DNA from: Chlorogloea sp. CCALA 695
Lineage (GTDB): Bacteria; Cyanobacteriota; Cyanobacteriia; Cyanobacteriales; Chroococcidiopsidaceae
Length of the DNA: 64,000 nucleotides
NCBI RefSeq assembly: GCF_003003885.1
Contig: NZ_PVWN01000001.1
Span: 227,509-291,508 of the forward strand
Direction of reading: 5' to 3'
Shown here: positions 18,169 to 27,899 of the stretch, one piece after another
How positions within the stretch are numbered: the first letter of the stretch is position 1
Layout: the number at the start of each line of letters is the position of its first letter
Position numbers and translations under genes: made by a program
The notes under the pieces: model-generated
The model's input: only the letters and a program-made list of their open reading frames with translations
Told to the model about the DNA's origin: nothing
Database searches by the model: none

Positions 18169-19815
18169 CTACCTACCAAGTTTTTGACGGATTCTAGACA
18201 CAAAAACATCAACTTCTGGTAACTTCATCTGCATCGCAATTAAAGCAAAAACCCCAATTCCCACACCTCCAGCTAAAGTAAGCTGGACTAATTGCTCTTT
18301 GAATCCATCATCATGCCAAAACTGCTGTATTCCCCAAAGAGTTCCCCAACTAGCTAAACCAGCTAAAAAGCTACCGCCAGTCAAAGCAAAAATAGGCAAA
18401 CTCCATTCAAGCCAGGGTAAACCATGCAGTTTGCGATCAAGCATCCAAAATAACAGCAGCATCGATATGATATTTACTACCACCGTTGCCAAAACTAAAC
18501 CCGGTGCGCCAAGCATTTTAAAAAATACATAGGCAAAAATGATATTAAAAAAGATGCTTACCATACTGATACGAAAAGGTGTATCGCCATCACCTAAAGC
18601 ATAAAATACTCTAATTAGAACATCGCGCCCTAGATAAACAAACATCCCAATCCCGTACATAACCAGTAAAGAGGACACCAATTGAGACGCATTGCGATCA
18701 AAAGCTCCGCGCTCGTATACTACGCGCACAATTGGTACAGCCAAAGTAATCGTAATTGCCCCCAAAGGCAGCATAGTAATTGCTGTAAGTAACAATCCCT
18801 GACGGATGCGCCCTTTCAATTCATCCCAATCTTGAGGATCAGCAAGTCGGGAAAAAATCGGCAGCATTGGCACTAATATCACATTAGAAAGAATGCCCAA
18901 AGGTGTTTGAATCAACAAACCCGCGTATTGCAAAGCCGAAGCCGCTTGGGGAATATAGGAAGCTAAAATCAAAATCACGTACAAGTTAATATGACTCATC
19001 CCCGACGAAAACGTCGCCGGAGCCATAATTTTTGTAACTTCTTTTACTCCTGGCTGATTAAAATCAAAGCGCAGGCGCAAAGTACCCATACCTGACTTCC
19101 ATTGTGCCGGAACTTGTATTAGCCACTGCAAAACGGCTCCCGCTAAAGTTCCCCAAGCTAAAACCGCTCCCCCTAGCATTGCGTATTGAGGCGTTGTAAC
19201 TTTTGCCCCTAACTGCCATGCTAAAACCCCCAATCCAATAATTACGGTAATGCTAGAAAATAGGGGACTAACTGATGGTAGCCAGTACAAATTAGCCGCA
19301 TTCAACGTACCGAAACCAATGCCAATTAAACCCGCTAGTAAAGCCATCGGAGCCATGATTCGCATTTGCCTAACGGCGATCGCTTTTACCTCTAATCCGT
19401 GAGGTGTAGTACCTAATCCCGGCGCTACTAAATCGATAATTCCTGGTGCGAAAAAAATCAAGGCGATCGTTACTAGCAACAGCAACCCACCAACAAAAGT
19501 TGTCACCGTCTCTACTAAAGGTGCAGCCTCAGATTTGGGACGTTTGGCTAAAACGCTGACAATCGCGCTATGAAAGGGCCCATTAATACCGCCTAATAGC
19601 ACCAATAGAAAGCCGGGAATGACATAAGCATAGTTAAAAGCATCGGCAACTACACCTACACCAAACACCGCCGCGATCGCCTGCGTGCGTACTAAACCAA
19701 AAACTTTACTAATTAACGTTGCCGCCGCAACAATTCCAGCAATTCCAGCTAAAGAGCGAGAGGGGGTTGATTTTGACACAAATATCTTTAGAAATACCTT
19801 AACTAAAATCCCCAT
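18169..19815 (-). CDS. murJ: Lipid II flippase MurJ
   Basis: This 548-residue membrane protein of the MVF/MATE-like fold moves lipid-linked peptidoglycan precursors across the inner membrane. About fourteen hydrophobic helices are visible. Family features include the N-terminal IAGIVAAATLISKVFGLVRTQ, the VVADAFNYAYVIPGFLLVLLGG segment and the central PIFSRLADPQDWDELKGRIRQG loop with the GAF/ERGAFD stretch. The first 15 residues before the family start are basic and less conserved, so a later start is possible. It adds to the envelope genes of this region. Confidence 0.93.
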   Translation of the reverse strand: MGILVKVFLKIFVSKSTPSRSLAGIAGIVAAATLISKVFGLVRTQAIAAVFGVGVVADAFNYAYVIPGFLLVLLGGINGPFHSAIVSVLAKRPKSEAAPLVETVTTFVGGLLLLVTIALIFFAPGIIDLVAPGLGTTPHGLEVKAIAVRQMRIMAPMALLAGLIGIGFGTLNAANLYWLPSVSPLFSSITVIIGLGVLAWQLGAKVTTPQYAMLGGAVLAWGTLAGAVLQWLIQVPAQWKSGMGTLRLRFDFNQPGVKEVTKIMAPATFSSGMSHINLYVILILASYIPQAASALQYAGLLIQTPLGILSNVILVPMLPIFSRLADPQDWDELKGRIRQGLLLTAITMLPLGAITITLAVPIVRVVYERGAFDRNASQLVSSLLVMYGIGMFVYLGRDVLIRVFYALGDGDTPFRISMVSIFFNIIFAYVFFKMLGAPGLVLATVVVNIISMLLLFWMLDRKLHGLPWLEWSLPIFALTGGSFLAGLASWGTLWGIQQFWHDDGFKEQLVQLTLAGGVGIGVFALIAMQMKLPEVDVFVSRIRQKLGR

Positions 19816-20043
19816 TGGGATTTATAGATAATACCGCTCTCTAGCACTGTGATCGGGGTGCTTGCCAACAAAGTATTGCACCTATTGCCCTACAGAAAGA
19901 GTTTGAAGTTGCGGAGATTCCCCCGAAAAAGAGGGGGAAATCTTGAAATCCTTTCTTTTACAGGAGATTTCAGAGAATCGATACTTGGTACAAATCAAAA
20001 GACTTTTGCAATATCTTTCGATTATCAACCTATAGCGCGATCG

Positions 20044-20838
20044 CTAATTTTTATCTATACCTGTACCTAAAATAGTTTTCCACAAATTTATTAAGGCTTC
20101 TCTCGGTAAAAATCGCGGGATATTTACAAGCACTTGATTTTTAATATCCCCAGGTACAACACTAGAATGCTTGTTCTTAAAGGCTTCTAAGGCTTCACGT
20201 ACTATTACTTCGGGCGAAGTAGCGTTTGCTTTGGCGGCTTTAGCTAAAGCGCTAGGAAACTCTGCATCTTCAAAAAAGCTTGTGGGTGATGGGCCCGGAC
20301 AAACAGCAAGAATGTTGACGTTATAACTGCGATTTTCGGCCCACAAAGCCTCGCTAAAACTCAATACAAAAGCTTTACTAGCAGCGTAGACAGTGAAGTA
20401 CGGCATCGGTTGAAAGGCGGCGGTTGATGCCATATTAATTATTCCTCCCAAGTGGCGATCGCGCATTCCGGGCAAAAAGTAATGCGTTAAATCGACTAAT
20501 GCCAATATATTTAGTTGAACTATCTTAATTTGTTTTTCGCCGTCTCGCTCGGCAAAATCGCCGTAGTCACCAAAACCCGCATTATTAACCAATAAATCAA
20601 CAATTACTCCTTTTTGATTTACCTTGTCAAATACTTCTTTTGCGGCGTTTGGTGCAGTCAAATCTTGAACAATGATCTCTACGTCAATTTTGTACTGGGA
20701 TTGCAACTTTTGCGCTAATAATTGCAGCTTATCTTGCGATCGCGCTACCAAAACTAAATTCATTTGCCTCAGTGCTAATTCTTGGGCGAAAGTCTCCCCA
20801 ATTCCTGCCGAAGCTCCGGTAATTAAAGCTGTTTTCAT
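20044..20838 (-). CDS. Short-chain dehydrogenase/reductase
   Basis: This 264-residue SDR has the NADPH-binding TGASAGIGETFA at residues 6-17, VNNAGFGDYG, the catalytic serine in MASTAAFQP and YxxxK in VYAASKAF. The subgroup resembles DltE or YqjQ-type reductases, whose substrates are often unknown. The C-terminal part ends in PRFLPREALINLWKTILG, which could lie against a membrane. It does not form an operon with its neighbours. Confidence 0.85.
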   Translation of the reverse strand: MKTALITGASAGIGETFAQELALRQMNLVLVARSQDKLQLLAQKLQSQYKIDVEIIVQDLTAPNAAKEVFDKVNQKGVIVDLLVNNAGFGDYGDFAERDGEKQIKIVQLNILALVDLTHYFLPGMRDRHLGGIINMASTAAFQPMPYFTVYAASKAFVLSFSEALWAENRSYNVNILAVCPGPSPTSFFEDAEFPSALAKAAKANATSPEVIVREALEAFKNKHSSVVPGDIKNQVLVNIPRFLPREALINLWKTILGTGIDKN

Positions 20839-20914
20839 TAAATAATCTTATCTAAACTTTTTAAATCTTAACAATTTAACAAAAAATAATCTATCAACCG
20901 GATTAGAGTTAAGT

Positions 20915-22114
20915 CTAAAACAATGCTCTGATAAAATTGTACAAATGATGCGCTAATTGGAGTTTGCTACAAGCAGGAATTTCTAATTGACGATTAGCGT
21001 CTATAAAAACAGCAGAGTTAGAATCGCTCCCAAAACCACTATTAGGTAAATCAATGGGATTTGCTGCGATCGCATCTAAGTTTTTTGTCTGCAATTTCTG
21101 CAATGCTGGGGTGATAATATCCCCCGTCTGAGCCGCAAAACCTATCAAACGTTGATGAGGCTGTTTTAAGCGCCCTAACTGGGCCACAATATCCCCAACG
21201 GGTTCTAAAGGTAAACTTTGAGGTAGGGATTTTTTGGGCAACTTGACGCTGCTGTAAGTAGCTGGCTTTACATCCGCTACCGCCGCCGCCATGATTGTAA
21301 TATCAGCATTAGTAAAGTTATTTAACATTGCTTGACGCATTTGGTCAGCGCTTACAACCTCAATTGCTTGCATTCCTAAAGGTATAGTACCGCTAAGGGG
21401 TGCGTGAACTAAAGTCACAATTGCTCCTCTATTTAGGGCTGCTTGGGCTAAAGCTAAACCCATTTTGCCTGTAGAAGGATTGCCAATAAACCGGACGGGA
21501 TCTAAGTATTCTCTCGTTCCACCCGCACTAATTAATACTCGCATTCCTAGTAAATCTCGCTGTCCTTTGGCGTATAAAAGCGATCGCAAATTAGTGAAAA
21601 TCTCCCTAGGTTCCGCCATGCGCCCCGCTCCCACGCGATCGCAAGCTAATAACCCATCCCCCGTTTGCATACCATAATATCGCTTATCTGTCAATAATTG
21701 CTGCCAGTTGCGCTGTACTGATAATTGCTGCCACATCTCGGTATTCATGGCAGGAGCGAGTAAAATCGGACAATTAGAAGCTAAAACGGTATTAGTTAGC
21801 AGATTATCTGCCATACCGTGAGCTAGTTTAGCTAGAGTATTTGCTGTCAAAGGCGCAATAACTAAAATTTCTGCCCATTCACCTAAATCTATATGTAAGG
21901 GGCGATTATAAATTGGTTGCCAAAAATCTTTATCGGTGTAAGCTGGATGACGAGCCAGAGTAGCTAAAGTTAAAGGCGTGATAAATTCTTGGGCGGAATC
22001 AGTGAGAATTACCCGAACTTCCGCCCCAGCTTTAAATAACGTTGATACAAGTTCGCAAACTTTGTAAGCCGCAATACCGCCGCCTACGCCAACTAAAATT
22101 TTCCTACCGAGCAT
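20915..22114 (-). CDS. coaBC: Bifunctional phosphopantothenoylcysteine decarboxylase / phosphopantothenate--cysteine ligase
   Basis: This enzyme carries out two steps of coenzyme A synthesis. The N-terminal CoaC flavoprotein half (to about 180) shows the [14 protein letters not shown] flavin site, the histidine in HIDLGEWAE and the PAMNTEMW motif. The CoaB half begins with [19 protein letters not shown] and NPSTGKMG, followed by AAAVADVKP. The length of 399 residues is normal. The ATG immediately follows the stop codon of the DUF2555 gene, which implies tight translational coupling. Confidence 0.95.
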   Translation of the reverse strand: MLGRKILVGVGGGIAAYKVCELVSTLFKAGAEVRVILTDSAQEFITPLTLATLARHPAYTDKDFWQPIYNRPLHIDLGEWAEILVIAPLTANTLAKLAHGMADNLLTNTVLASNCPILLAPAMNTEMWQQLSVQRNWQQLLTDKRYYGMQTGDGLLACDRVGAGRMAEPREIFTNLRSLLYAKGQRDLLGMRVLISAGGTREYLDPVRFIGNPSTGKMGLALAQAALNRGAIVTLVHAPLSGTIPLGMQAIEVVSADQMRQAMLNNFTNADITIMAAAVADVKPATYSSVKLPKKSLPQSLPLEPVGDIVAQLGRLKQPHQRLIGFAAQTGDIITPALQKLQTKNLDAIAANPIDLPNSGFGSDSNSAVFIDANRQLEIPACSKLQLAHHLYNFIRALF

Positions 22115-22330
22115 TTACAACTCGTCGCAAGGATCTAAGTCTAATAAATAAACAAAAGACTCTACCAACTCTGGACGATGAAAAGCGATCGCTCTGAGTA
22201 AATGCCAATCATTTAATCCGTCAAAAGCATTGGTATAGTTATCTTGCTCTAGACGCAAAGCTAAGTCTTGTACTTCCTGTGCAGACATGATGGAAATATC
22301 TTGTTTGGAAATGCTCAAAATTTCTATCAT
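22115..22330 (-). CDS. DUF2555 family protein
   Basis: This 71-residue acidic protein belongs to a small cyanobacterial family. Its segments are MSAQEVQDLALRLEQDNY, the DWHLLRAIAFHRPELV helix and a DLDPCDEL end. The frame is open to an ATG at 22351, but GGAGG eight bases before the ATG at 22330 makes that the likely start and gives the usual family size. It is directly followed by coaBC with no spacing, so a link to CoA synthesis or its regulation is possible. This is inferred from context only. Confidence 0.82.
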   Translation of the reverse strand: MIEILSISKQDISIMSAQEVQDLALRLEQDNYTNAFDGLNDWHLLRAIAFHRPELVESFVYLLDLDPCDEL

Positions 22331-22445
22331 TACTCGCGCCTCCAGCAACATTTAAGTGCAGTAGATATTGCATTGCTGTAACCACCGTATCTATTCTAAT
22401 GGCATAAATGAAATTGTGTAATTAAATTGTCACTGTTGTTTATAA

Positions 22446-23312
22446 CTATACCGACGTTAAAACGGCATCGCTAGAGCTACTAACTTTTGTCTGGGGTTGG
22501 ACACAGTATACTTCACAGGAATTATTGGGACTTTCAATTAGCTTAATTTTGTGTAATTGCGCGCCTAATTCCTGGATGGGAAGTCGCAACAAATCTTGAA
22601 TACGGACGGCGATATTTTCTGCCGTTGGTACGACATCATTAAAGTAAGCAATATCTTTATTTAAAAAAGTATGGTCGAAGGGTTCAATTACTTGCTCGTC
22701 GATAGCGGATTGCAGAGCGCCTAAGTCAACTAACATACCTGTTCTAGGGTTAACTTCGCCTTTCACCGTTACTTCTAAGTGATAATTATGTCCGTGACCA
22801 TTGGGACGAGCGCATTTGCCATAAATTTTGACATTTTCATCATAACTAAGATCGGGATGCGCGAGACGATGAGCGGCGCTAAAGTGAGTACTGATAGTTA
22901 AATAAGCTTCCATACCGTTTCCTTGATAATCTGCCCAAAGTTGAGGGTGTTCAAATAGTTGAATATTAACTAGAGGTAAATGAGACTCTAATTTTTGCCA
23001 GATAATCCGGGCAATGTTTTCGGTAGTAGGCAGAGTTTGTTGAAATTCTGACCAAGCATCATTAAGGTAGGAATAGTCTAAGTAGTCGGTAATTTCGCGC
23101 TTAATTACTTGCTTAACTTCCGACAAATTCATCACCATACCGTAGCTGTCTAATTCTCCAGAAATCGCTACATACAATACATAATTATGTCCATGTCCAG
23201 GATTGCGGGTACATAATCCAAAAAGTTGATTATTTTCAGCTTCGCTAAGTTCTGGCAACCAATAGCGATGGCTGGCAGAAAATTGAGCGCGGCGATTGAC
23301 AATACATTGCAT
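22446..23312 (-). CDS. Tandem-domain 6-carboxytetrahydropterin synthase-like protein
   Basis: Two 6-pyruvoyl-tetrahydropterin synthase domains lie in one chain, at residues 1 to about 130 and about 134-275. Each keeps the zinc histidines and the nearby cysteine: H15, C34, H40, H42 in the first and H148, C167, H173, H175 in the second. The family makes 6-carboxytetrahydropterin for queuosine, or pyruvoyltetrahydropterin for biopterin. Single-domain members are about 120-150 residues and oligomerise, so this fusion would supply half of the subunit contacts internally. The last 15 residues are low-complexity serine-rich. The specific product cannot be decided. Confidence 0.87.
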   Translation of the reverse strand: MQCIVNRRAQFSASHRYWLPELSEAENNQLFGLCTRNPGHGHNYVLYVAISGELDSYGMVMNLSEVKQVIKREITDYLDYSYLNDAWSEFQQTLPTTENIARIIWQKLESHLPLVNIQLFEHPQLWADYQGNGMEAYLTISTHFSAAHRLAHPDLSYDENVKIYGKCARPNGHGHNYHLEVTVKGEVNPRTGMLVDLGALQSAIDEQVIEPFDHTFLNKDIAYFNDVVPTAENIAVRIQDLLRLPIQELGAQLHKIKLIESPNNSCEVYCVQPQTKVSSSSDAVLTSV

Positions 23313-23403
23313 GAGTATTTAGACGCAGTTTGTAAAAAATCTTAACCTACCTTCTTACAGGATAAAGCAAGTTTTATTTAACCTACGGGTTCAAAACCAT
23401 AAT

Positions 23404-24087
23404 CTAAGCAAAGTCAGCTAAAGCAGATTGGACATCCTCATGCAAAGTGGCAGCAATCCTAAACAATTCTTGCCCGACATGAAGATAGCGCTCGTCGTAG
23501 TTGAGGGGAAAGTAATTTAACTCATCTAGCCCATCACCTAAATGATTGAGACAGTAGTAAAGATGAGCCGCCGCACTAGCTACAATTGGCGGATTGGGCA
23601 TAGAGCGAAAAATAGTTTGAGCTTCAATGAGAAAATCGCGGCAATTTTTAAGATAGTCTTGAAATCCTTCTAGCAATTGGTCATCAAAAGGATCTGCCGC
23701 CAGTTCGTCAATTTGTTCGTCTAAAGAATTGAGAATGCTATCTAAAAGCCGAGTTACAGGTTGATAGACTTGTTGCAACCACGTTTGTACTTGTTCGTCT
23801 GCCGCCCTACCTCGTTTACGGGAAGTGCTATCGCGCTTTATTGAACTTGCAGGCGGGTTTTGAACTTTACTAGCGTTTAATTGGCGATCGTACGATCGCC
23901 GATTAGCCGTATCTTTCAAAATTTCGTAAGCCGCATTAATCCGAATAATCTGTTCGCTGTCCGCTTCAGCCTGATTGCTGTCAGGATGAAATTGTTTAAC
24001 TAAGCGGCGGTAAGCCTGCTTAATTTCCCCACTTGTGGCATTAGGAAGCACCTGTAGGGTGTGGTAATAGTTGTTAAAATCTGCCAT
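23404..24087 (-). CDS. J-domain protein
   Basis: Residues about 5-68 form a complete J domain (YYHTLQVLPNATSGEIKQAYRR, then the HPD motif in KQFHPDSNQ), which stimulates Hsp70 ATPase activity. A basic linker (KRDSTSRKRGR) follows, then a helical C-terminal region of about 130 residues without the zinc or glycine/phenylalanine regions of true DnaJ. The C-terminal part is found in cyanobacterial small J proteins and probably selects a client. The start is the ATG at 24087. Confidence 0.87.
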   Translation of the reverse strand: MADFNNYYHTLQVLPNATSGEIKQAYRRLVKQFHPDSNQAEADSEQIIRINAAYEILKDTANRRSYDRQLNASKVQNPPASSIKRDSTSRKRGRAADEQVQTWLQQVYQPVTRLLDSILNSLDEQIDELAADPFDDQLLEGFQDYLKNCRDFLIEAQTIFRSMPNPPIVASAAAHLYYCLNHLGDGLDELNYFPLNYDERYLHVGQELFRIAATLHEDVQSALADFA

Positions 24088-24109
24088 TTAACCACTTTAG
24101 CGCAAGAAA

Positions 24110-24139
24110 GAAGGCAAGATAATCGCATATATTGCCTTC
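24110..24139 (-). terminator. Terminator hairpin downstream of cysK
   Basis: GAAGGCAA and TTGCCTTC pair around a 14-base loop just beyond the cysK stop. On the minus strand the hairpin is followed by a T-rich TTTCTTG stretch. Confidence 0.55.
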
Positions 24140-24147
24140 TAATTCTC

Positions 24148-25119
24148 TTACTCTTTGATCCCTGCTACTGCTGGAATGCGTGGCTCCATTTCTTGAAACA
24201 ATGGGGTACTTAAATAACGTTCGCCAAAACTCGGTTGAATCATAACGATCAGTTTTCCGGCGTTTTCTTTGCGTTGGGCAACAACGATCGCCGCCCGTAA
24301 TGCCGCCCCCGATGAAATGCCCGAAAGCAGCCCTTCTTCCCGTGCCAAACGCCGACCGTAAGCAATCGCCTCATCGTCGCTAACTTTAATTACTTCATCA
24401 ATCATGTTTACATTCAAAACTTGGGGAATAAAACCCGCACCAATACCTTGAATTTTGTGTGCGCCGGGATTGCCTCCCGATAACACCGGGCTATTAAAAG
24501 GTTCAACAGCGATCGCTTTAAATCCTGGCTTGAGAGGTTTAATTACCTCGGCAACTCCCGTAATCGTTCCCCCAGTGCCGACTCCAGCGACAATCATATC
24601 TACTTGTCCGTCGGTATCTTCCCAAATTTCTAGGGCAGTGGTGTCGCGGTGAATTTGGACATTGGCGGGGTTGCGGAACTGCTGCAACAAGTACGCGTTT
24701 GGTGTCCGATCTGCGATCGCCTGCGCCCGACGAATTGCCCCGCTCATGCCTTCAATTCCTGGCGTAAGTTCTAACTCTGCTCCATAAGCCCGTAGCATTG
24801 CCCTACGTTCGCCGCTCATGGTATCGGGCATCGTCAAAATTAAGCGATACCCTCTAGCGGCGGCGGTCATGGCTAGAGCAATGCCTGTATTGCCTGAAGT
24901 TGGTTCTACTAATATTGTCTTTCCGGGCGCAATTAGTTTTTCTTGTTCGGCGGCATTAATCATACTCACGCCAATTCTATCTTTGACGGAAGCAGAAGGA
25001 TTCATGCTTTCAAGTTTCACCACAATTTGCGCTACACACCCCTCCAATTGGGGAATGTGGTTTAACTGCACTAAAGGAGTGCGACCGACTAATTCTGTAA
25101 TATCGCGAGCAATACGCAT
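24148..25119 (-). CDS. cysK: Cysteine synthase A (O-acetylserine sulfhydrylase)
   Basis: This PLP enzyme makes cysteine from O-acetylserine and sulfide. It shows the PLP lysine in SASVKDRIG, the substrate loop [12 protein letters not shown], the phosphate-binding [10 protein letters not shown] and the SSGAA motif near the C-terminus. At 323 residues the length is standard. An Rrf2-type regulator is encoded 73 bases upstream on the same strand, which suggests joint expression and cysteine-responsive control. Confidence 0.95.
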   Translation of the reverse strand: MRIARDITELVGRTPLVQLNHIPQLEGCVAQIVVKLESMNPSASVKDRIGVSMINAAEQEKLIAPGKTILVEPTSGNTGIALAMTAAARGYRLILTMPDTMSGERRAMLRAYGAELELTPGIEGMSGAIRRAQAIADRTPNAYLLQQFRNPANVQIHRDTTALEIWEDTDGQVDMIVAGVGTGGTITGVAEVIKPLKPGFKAIAVEPFNSPVLSGGNPGAHKIQGIGAGFIPQVLNVNMIDEVIKVSDDEAIAYGRRLAREEGLLSGISSGAALRAAIVVAQRKENAGKLIVMIQPSFGERYLSTPLFQEMEPRIPAVAGIKE

Positions 25120-25192
25120 AGTCTTAGTTAGTTGTGTTTATTGAGTAACGAGCTATTTGACAGTAGGTTTTAATCTAAAAATTACTCCTACT

Positions 25193-25639
25193 TTAGATGT
25201 AATACATTAAATTTAATTGCTTTCTGGCCGAGCGTTGATCGCAAAGATTCTGAAGCGTGTAATTGTGTAAAACTAAGTCCGCCGCTTGCCGTGCTTCATG
25301 CCAGATTTCTTGAATTACCGCACTTTCCAACGTTTTGGGATTAGCTTCTTCCTCTGTTGAAGAATTAGAATTTAATCCCTCCAAGCATCCCATCACCTCC
25401 AATAGGGTAATTTTCCAAGGTTCTCTTGCCAGGATGTAACCACCTTTTGCCCCCCGTTGACTTTTTACTATACCCCCACGCCTCAAGGTTGCTAGTAGCT
25501 GTTCTAAGTAGCGATCGGGGATATTTTGTTCGGCGGCAATTTGCCTAATTTGTAGTGGTTCGCCGCCATCATAATGACCTGCTAGTTCTAGTAAGGCAAG
25601 CAAGGCATATTCAGATTTACAAGAGATTTCCACAGGCAA
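25193..25639 (-). CDS. Rrf2 family transcriptional regulator (CymR-like)
   Basis: This 148-residue regulator has a winged helix-turn-helix: EYALLALLELAG, the IRQIAAEQNIPDRYLEQLLATLRRGG recognition region and the SQRGAKGGYILAR wing. The three-cysteine cluster that binds Fe-S in IscR is absent between residues 85 and 110. It is therefore more like CymR, which represses cysteine genes in complex with CysK. The downstream position of cysK fits that model. The only cysteines are C7, C84 and C133. Confidence 0.88.
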   Translation of the reverse strand: MPVEISCKSEYALLALLELAGHYDGGEPLQIRQIAAEQNIPDRYLEQLLATLRRGGIVKSQRGAKGGYILAREPWKITLLEVMGCLEGLNSNSSTEEEANPKTLESAVIQEIWHEARQAADLVLHNYTLQNLCDQRSARKQLNLMYYI

Positions 25640-25768
25640 AAATGAGCGCGAAAGATAATTAAATTTGTTATCGGCTTCACTCTCATTATACTACGGTTCT
25701 CCACTGGGGTTTGCTAGTTTAATTAAAAGTAGCAATTTTTTCTGGAAATAGCTTTGCGGTACAAAAGG

Positions 25769-25794
25769 AAAACCCCGCCTAGTTGCGGGGTTTT
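25769..25794 (-). terminator. Strong bidirectional terminator after the porin gene
   Basis: AAAACCCCGC and GCGGGGTTTT form a 10-bp stem with a 6-base loop. It lies 27 bases beyond the porin stop codon and gives a T run in either direction. Confidence 0.85.
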
Positions 25795-25820
25795 GAGCAT
25801 TCAAGTAAACTTTACCTGGT

Positions 25821-27617
25821 TTAGAAAGTAAATGTTGTTCTTAAAGTACCAATTACTATGTCCTCACGAGGTCCACTTTGACCCGGAGCCGTTAACCAAA
25901 TCACCCCAGGAGTAACGGAGATATTGTCGGTTAATTGGTACTTGTAGAAGCCTTCGATATGATAGCCATAGTTGGGATCGTAGCTAGCACCCGGAACATC
26001 TATATCTCTTAGCGTTGGTTCTACCCCAGCAATCAGCCCTAATACACTACCTTCTTTACCTAAGTCTGGGAAAGAAACCCCTAGAGCATAACTCCAAACA
26101 TCTGCACTACCGACATCGATAAGCTCAACATCGGTTTTTGTTACCCAGCCGCTAATTGAAATGCGATCACTTAATCGTAAAGCCGCCGATAATCCATAAG
26201 AATCGGTACTTAGCTTTGTTGCTCCGCCGAGTAAAAGCGCGCTAGGATCGTTTGCCTGAGCCGAACCTTCCACCGGGGAACCAATAGCTCTAGAGGCGGA
26301 ACTACCAAGGTCATAAATTCCATCACCTGCGTTGTGGTAGCCTCTGACATAGGTTGCAGCAATCCCAAAGCGATCGCCTAAGTTAAAGTTGATTTGTGCC
26401 AACGCACTAAAGTCGCCGTTAACAAAGCCCAAGTCTCCATCAACTCCAGCAAATTCCTCATCTGTACTGGTGGTACTGATTCTACCAGGACTATTACCAT
26501 TATCAGCAAAATAGCCCAAACTAATCGATGTCGCACCTAACACCCCACGTTCTCCAAAGGGAATGTTTATGCCGCCACCAGCACCGCCACCAATGTTATA
26601 AATTGGGTTGTGTTCGGCAAATACAGAAAGCGCACCATTTCCCCCAGTAAAACCTTCAAAGTAAGGGTTCAGTGTCGGCACAAAGTCAGAGTAAATTCCC
26701 CCAACCGCAGCAAGATAAACGCGAACTTTACTGAGTGAAAATTCGTAAGCTGCCCAGTCCAAGAAGACACTATTATTTGTTGAAGGTGCGAGGTTAAACG
26801 TTTGCAATCCTTCAAAAGTTCCCCCTGTCGCAAAGGTTTGGGCGTTACCTGCCGCTAGACGGGTATGTAAAATATCTGTCCCGGTAAAGCTGCTTTGAAA
26901 TTCAAGACGCGCGCGTGCTTGCAGTACAGTATTATTTTCATCGCCTGCCGTTTCACCAAAGGCATCGGTAACGGCGGCAACTACTTCACCCAGTAACTTA
27001 GTAGTAGTTGAAAATTGATTTGCTTCTAGTTCGGCGGTGACAGCTTCTACACTATCTACTCTGCCGCGCAAGGTAGCAAGCTCTGTCGCAAATTCTTCCT
27101 GTAGCCTTTGCAATGTGGCTAAGTCTTCTCGTTTTACTGCGTCGGCGGTGGCGGTGGCAATTAATTCATTAACCCGATCTAAACAAGCATTTAAACCTGC
27201 TGCAAATTCGTATCTTGTGGTGGCTCTATTTCCTCGGTATGTGCCGTCAGGATAACCTGCTATACAGCCATAGCGCTCTACCAATGATTGCAATGCCTGG
27301 AATGCCCAATCTGTTGGTTGTACGTCTGATAATTGCGATACCGATGTTACTTGAGCAAGGCTATTGTCTCCTTTACCTTCATTACCATAATTATTTATCT
27401 GGTTTAAAGCATCAACAGAGGGTGTCTGGGCTTCTACACTTGTCTGAGCAATCTTTAACTCTGTTTCTGCTGCTATTGGTTCTGATAAATTAGTTTCAGC
27501 TATTTCTATCTCGTTTGTCGGTGCAACATCTGTCGCCATTGCAACGGGCGCGATCGCCACAGATGCACCTATTAATGCTGGGTATAACAGTAGAGCTTGC
27601 CAAAATATCTTAGACAT
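25821..27617 (-). CDS. SLH-domain iron-uptake porin (OprB-like)
   Basis: This 598-residue outer-membrane protein has a signal peptide (ALLLYPALIGASVAIAPVAMA), a low-complexity linker and an SLH domain at about residues 92-150 (LSDVQPTDWAFQALQSLVERYGCIAGYPDGTYRG, which binds the cell wall). A coiled coil follows at about 160-200, then an OprB-type beta barrel that ends in the C-terminal phenylalanine needed for outer-membrane insertion. This is the major cyanobacterial porin type, linked to inorganic ion and iron passage. A 16-bp palindrome sits at 27745-27760 in its promoter region. Confidence 0.92.
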   Translation of the reverse strand: MSKIFWQALLLYPALIGASVAIAPVAMATDVAPTNEIEIAETNLSEPIAAETELKIAQTSVEAQTPSVDALNQINNYGNEGKGDNSLAQVTSVSQLSDVQPTDWAFQALQSLVERYGCIAGYPDGTYRGNRATTRYEFAAGLNACLDRVNELIATATADAVKREDLATLQRLQEEFATELATLRGRVDSVEAVTAELEANQFSTTTKLLGEVVAAVTDAFGETAGDENNTVLQARARLEFQSSFTGTDILHTRLAAGNAQTFATGGTFEGLQTFNLAPSTNNSVFLDWAAYEFSLSKVRVYLAAVGGIYSDFVPTLNPYFEGFTGGNGALSVFAEHNPIYNIGGGAGGGINIPFGERGVLGATSISLGYFADNGNSPGRISTTSTDEEFAGVDGDLGFVNGDFSALAQINFNLGDRFGIAATYVRGYHNAGDGIYDLGSSASRAIGSPVEGSAQANDPSALLLGGATKLSTDSYGLSAALRLSDRISISGWVTKTDVELIDVGSADVWSYALGVSFPDLGKEGSVLGLIAGVEPTLRDIDVPGASYDPNYGYHIEGFYKYQLTDNISVTPGVIWLTAPGQSGPREDIVIGTLRTTFTF

Positions 27618-27744
27618 CGTTTATTTCTCACACCTTTAACTAAAAAAATTATCTATTGCTGACGGGTAGACCGTCTGTCAATTTACTTACACTTCAAGTA
27701 GGAGCCACACTAGGAAAATTCTATAGTTAAGTTACTACAACGTA

Positions 27745-27760
27745 AAGCTTAATTAAGCTT
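27745..27760. promoter_or_regulatory. 16-bp perfect palindrome upstream of the porin
   Basis: AAGCTTAATTAAGCTT is a perfect inverted repeat about 128 bases before the porin start codon, in an AT-rich region. It could be an operator for a dimeric regulator. It does not clearly match the Fur consensus. Confidence 0.35.
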
Positions 27761-27838
27761 AAATTAACATCCCATGATTTAAGGAAGATTAAAACACTAT
27801 CTTTAAGTTTTTTTGTATATTAAATAACAAATTAATCT

Positions 27839-27871
27839 AACCAAGCATGGTTTTATTATCCTTGCTTGGTT
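27839..27871 (-). terminator. Hairpin terminator after the SPOR-like gene
   Basis: AACCAAGCA and TGCTTGGTT pair around a 15-base loop, 29 bases past the stop codon of the gene that ends at 27900. Confidence 0.6.
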
Positions 27872-27899
27872 TAATATAGCTCTAAGTATTCAACTAAGA

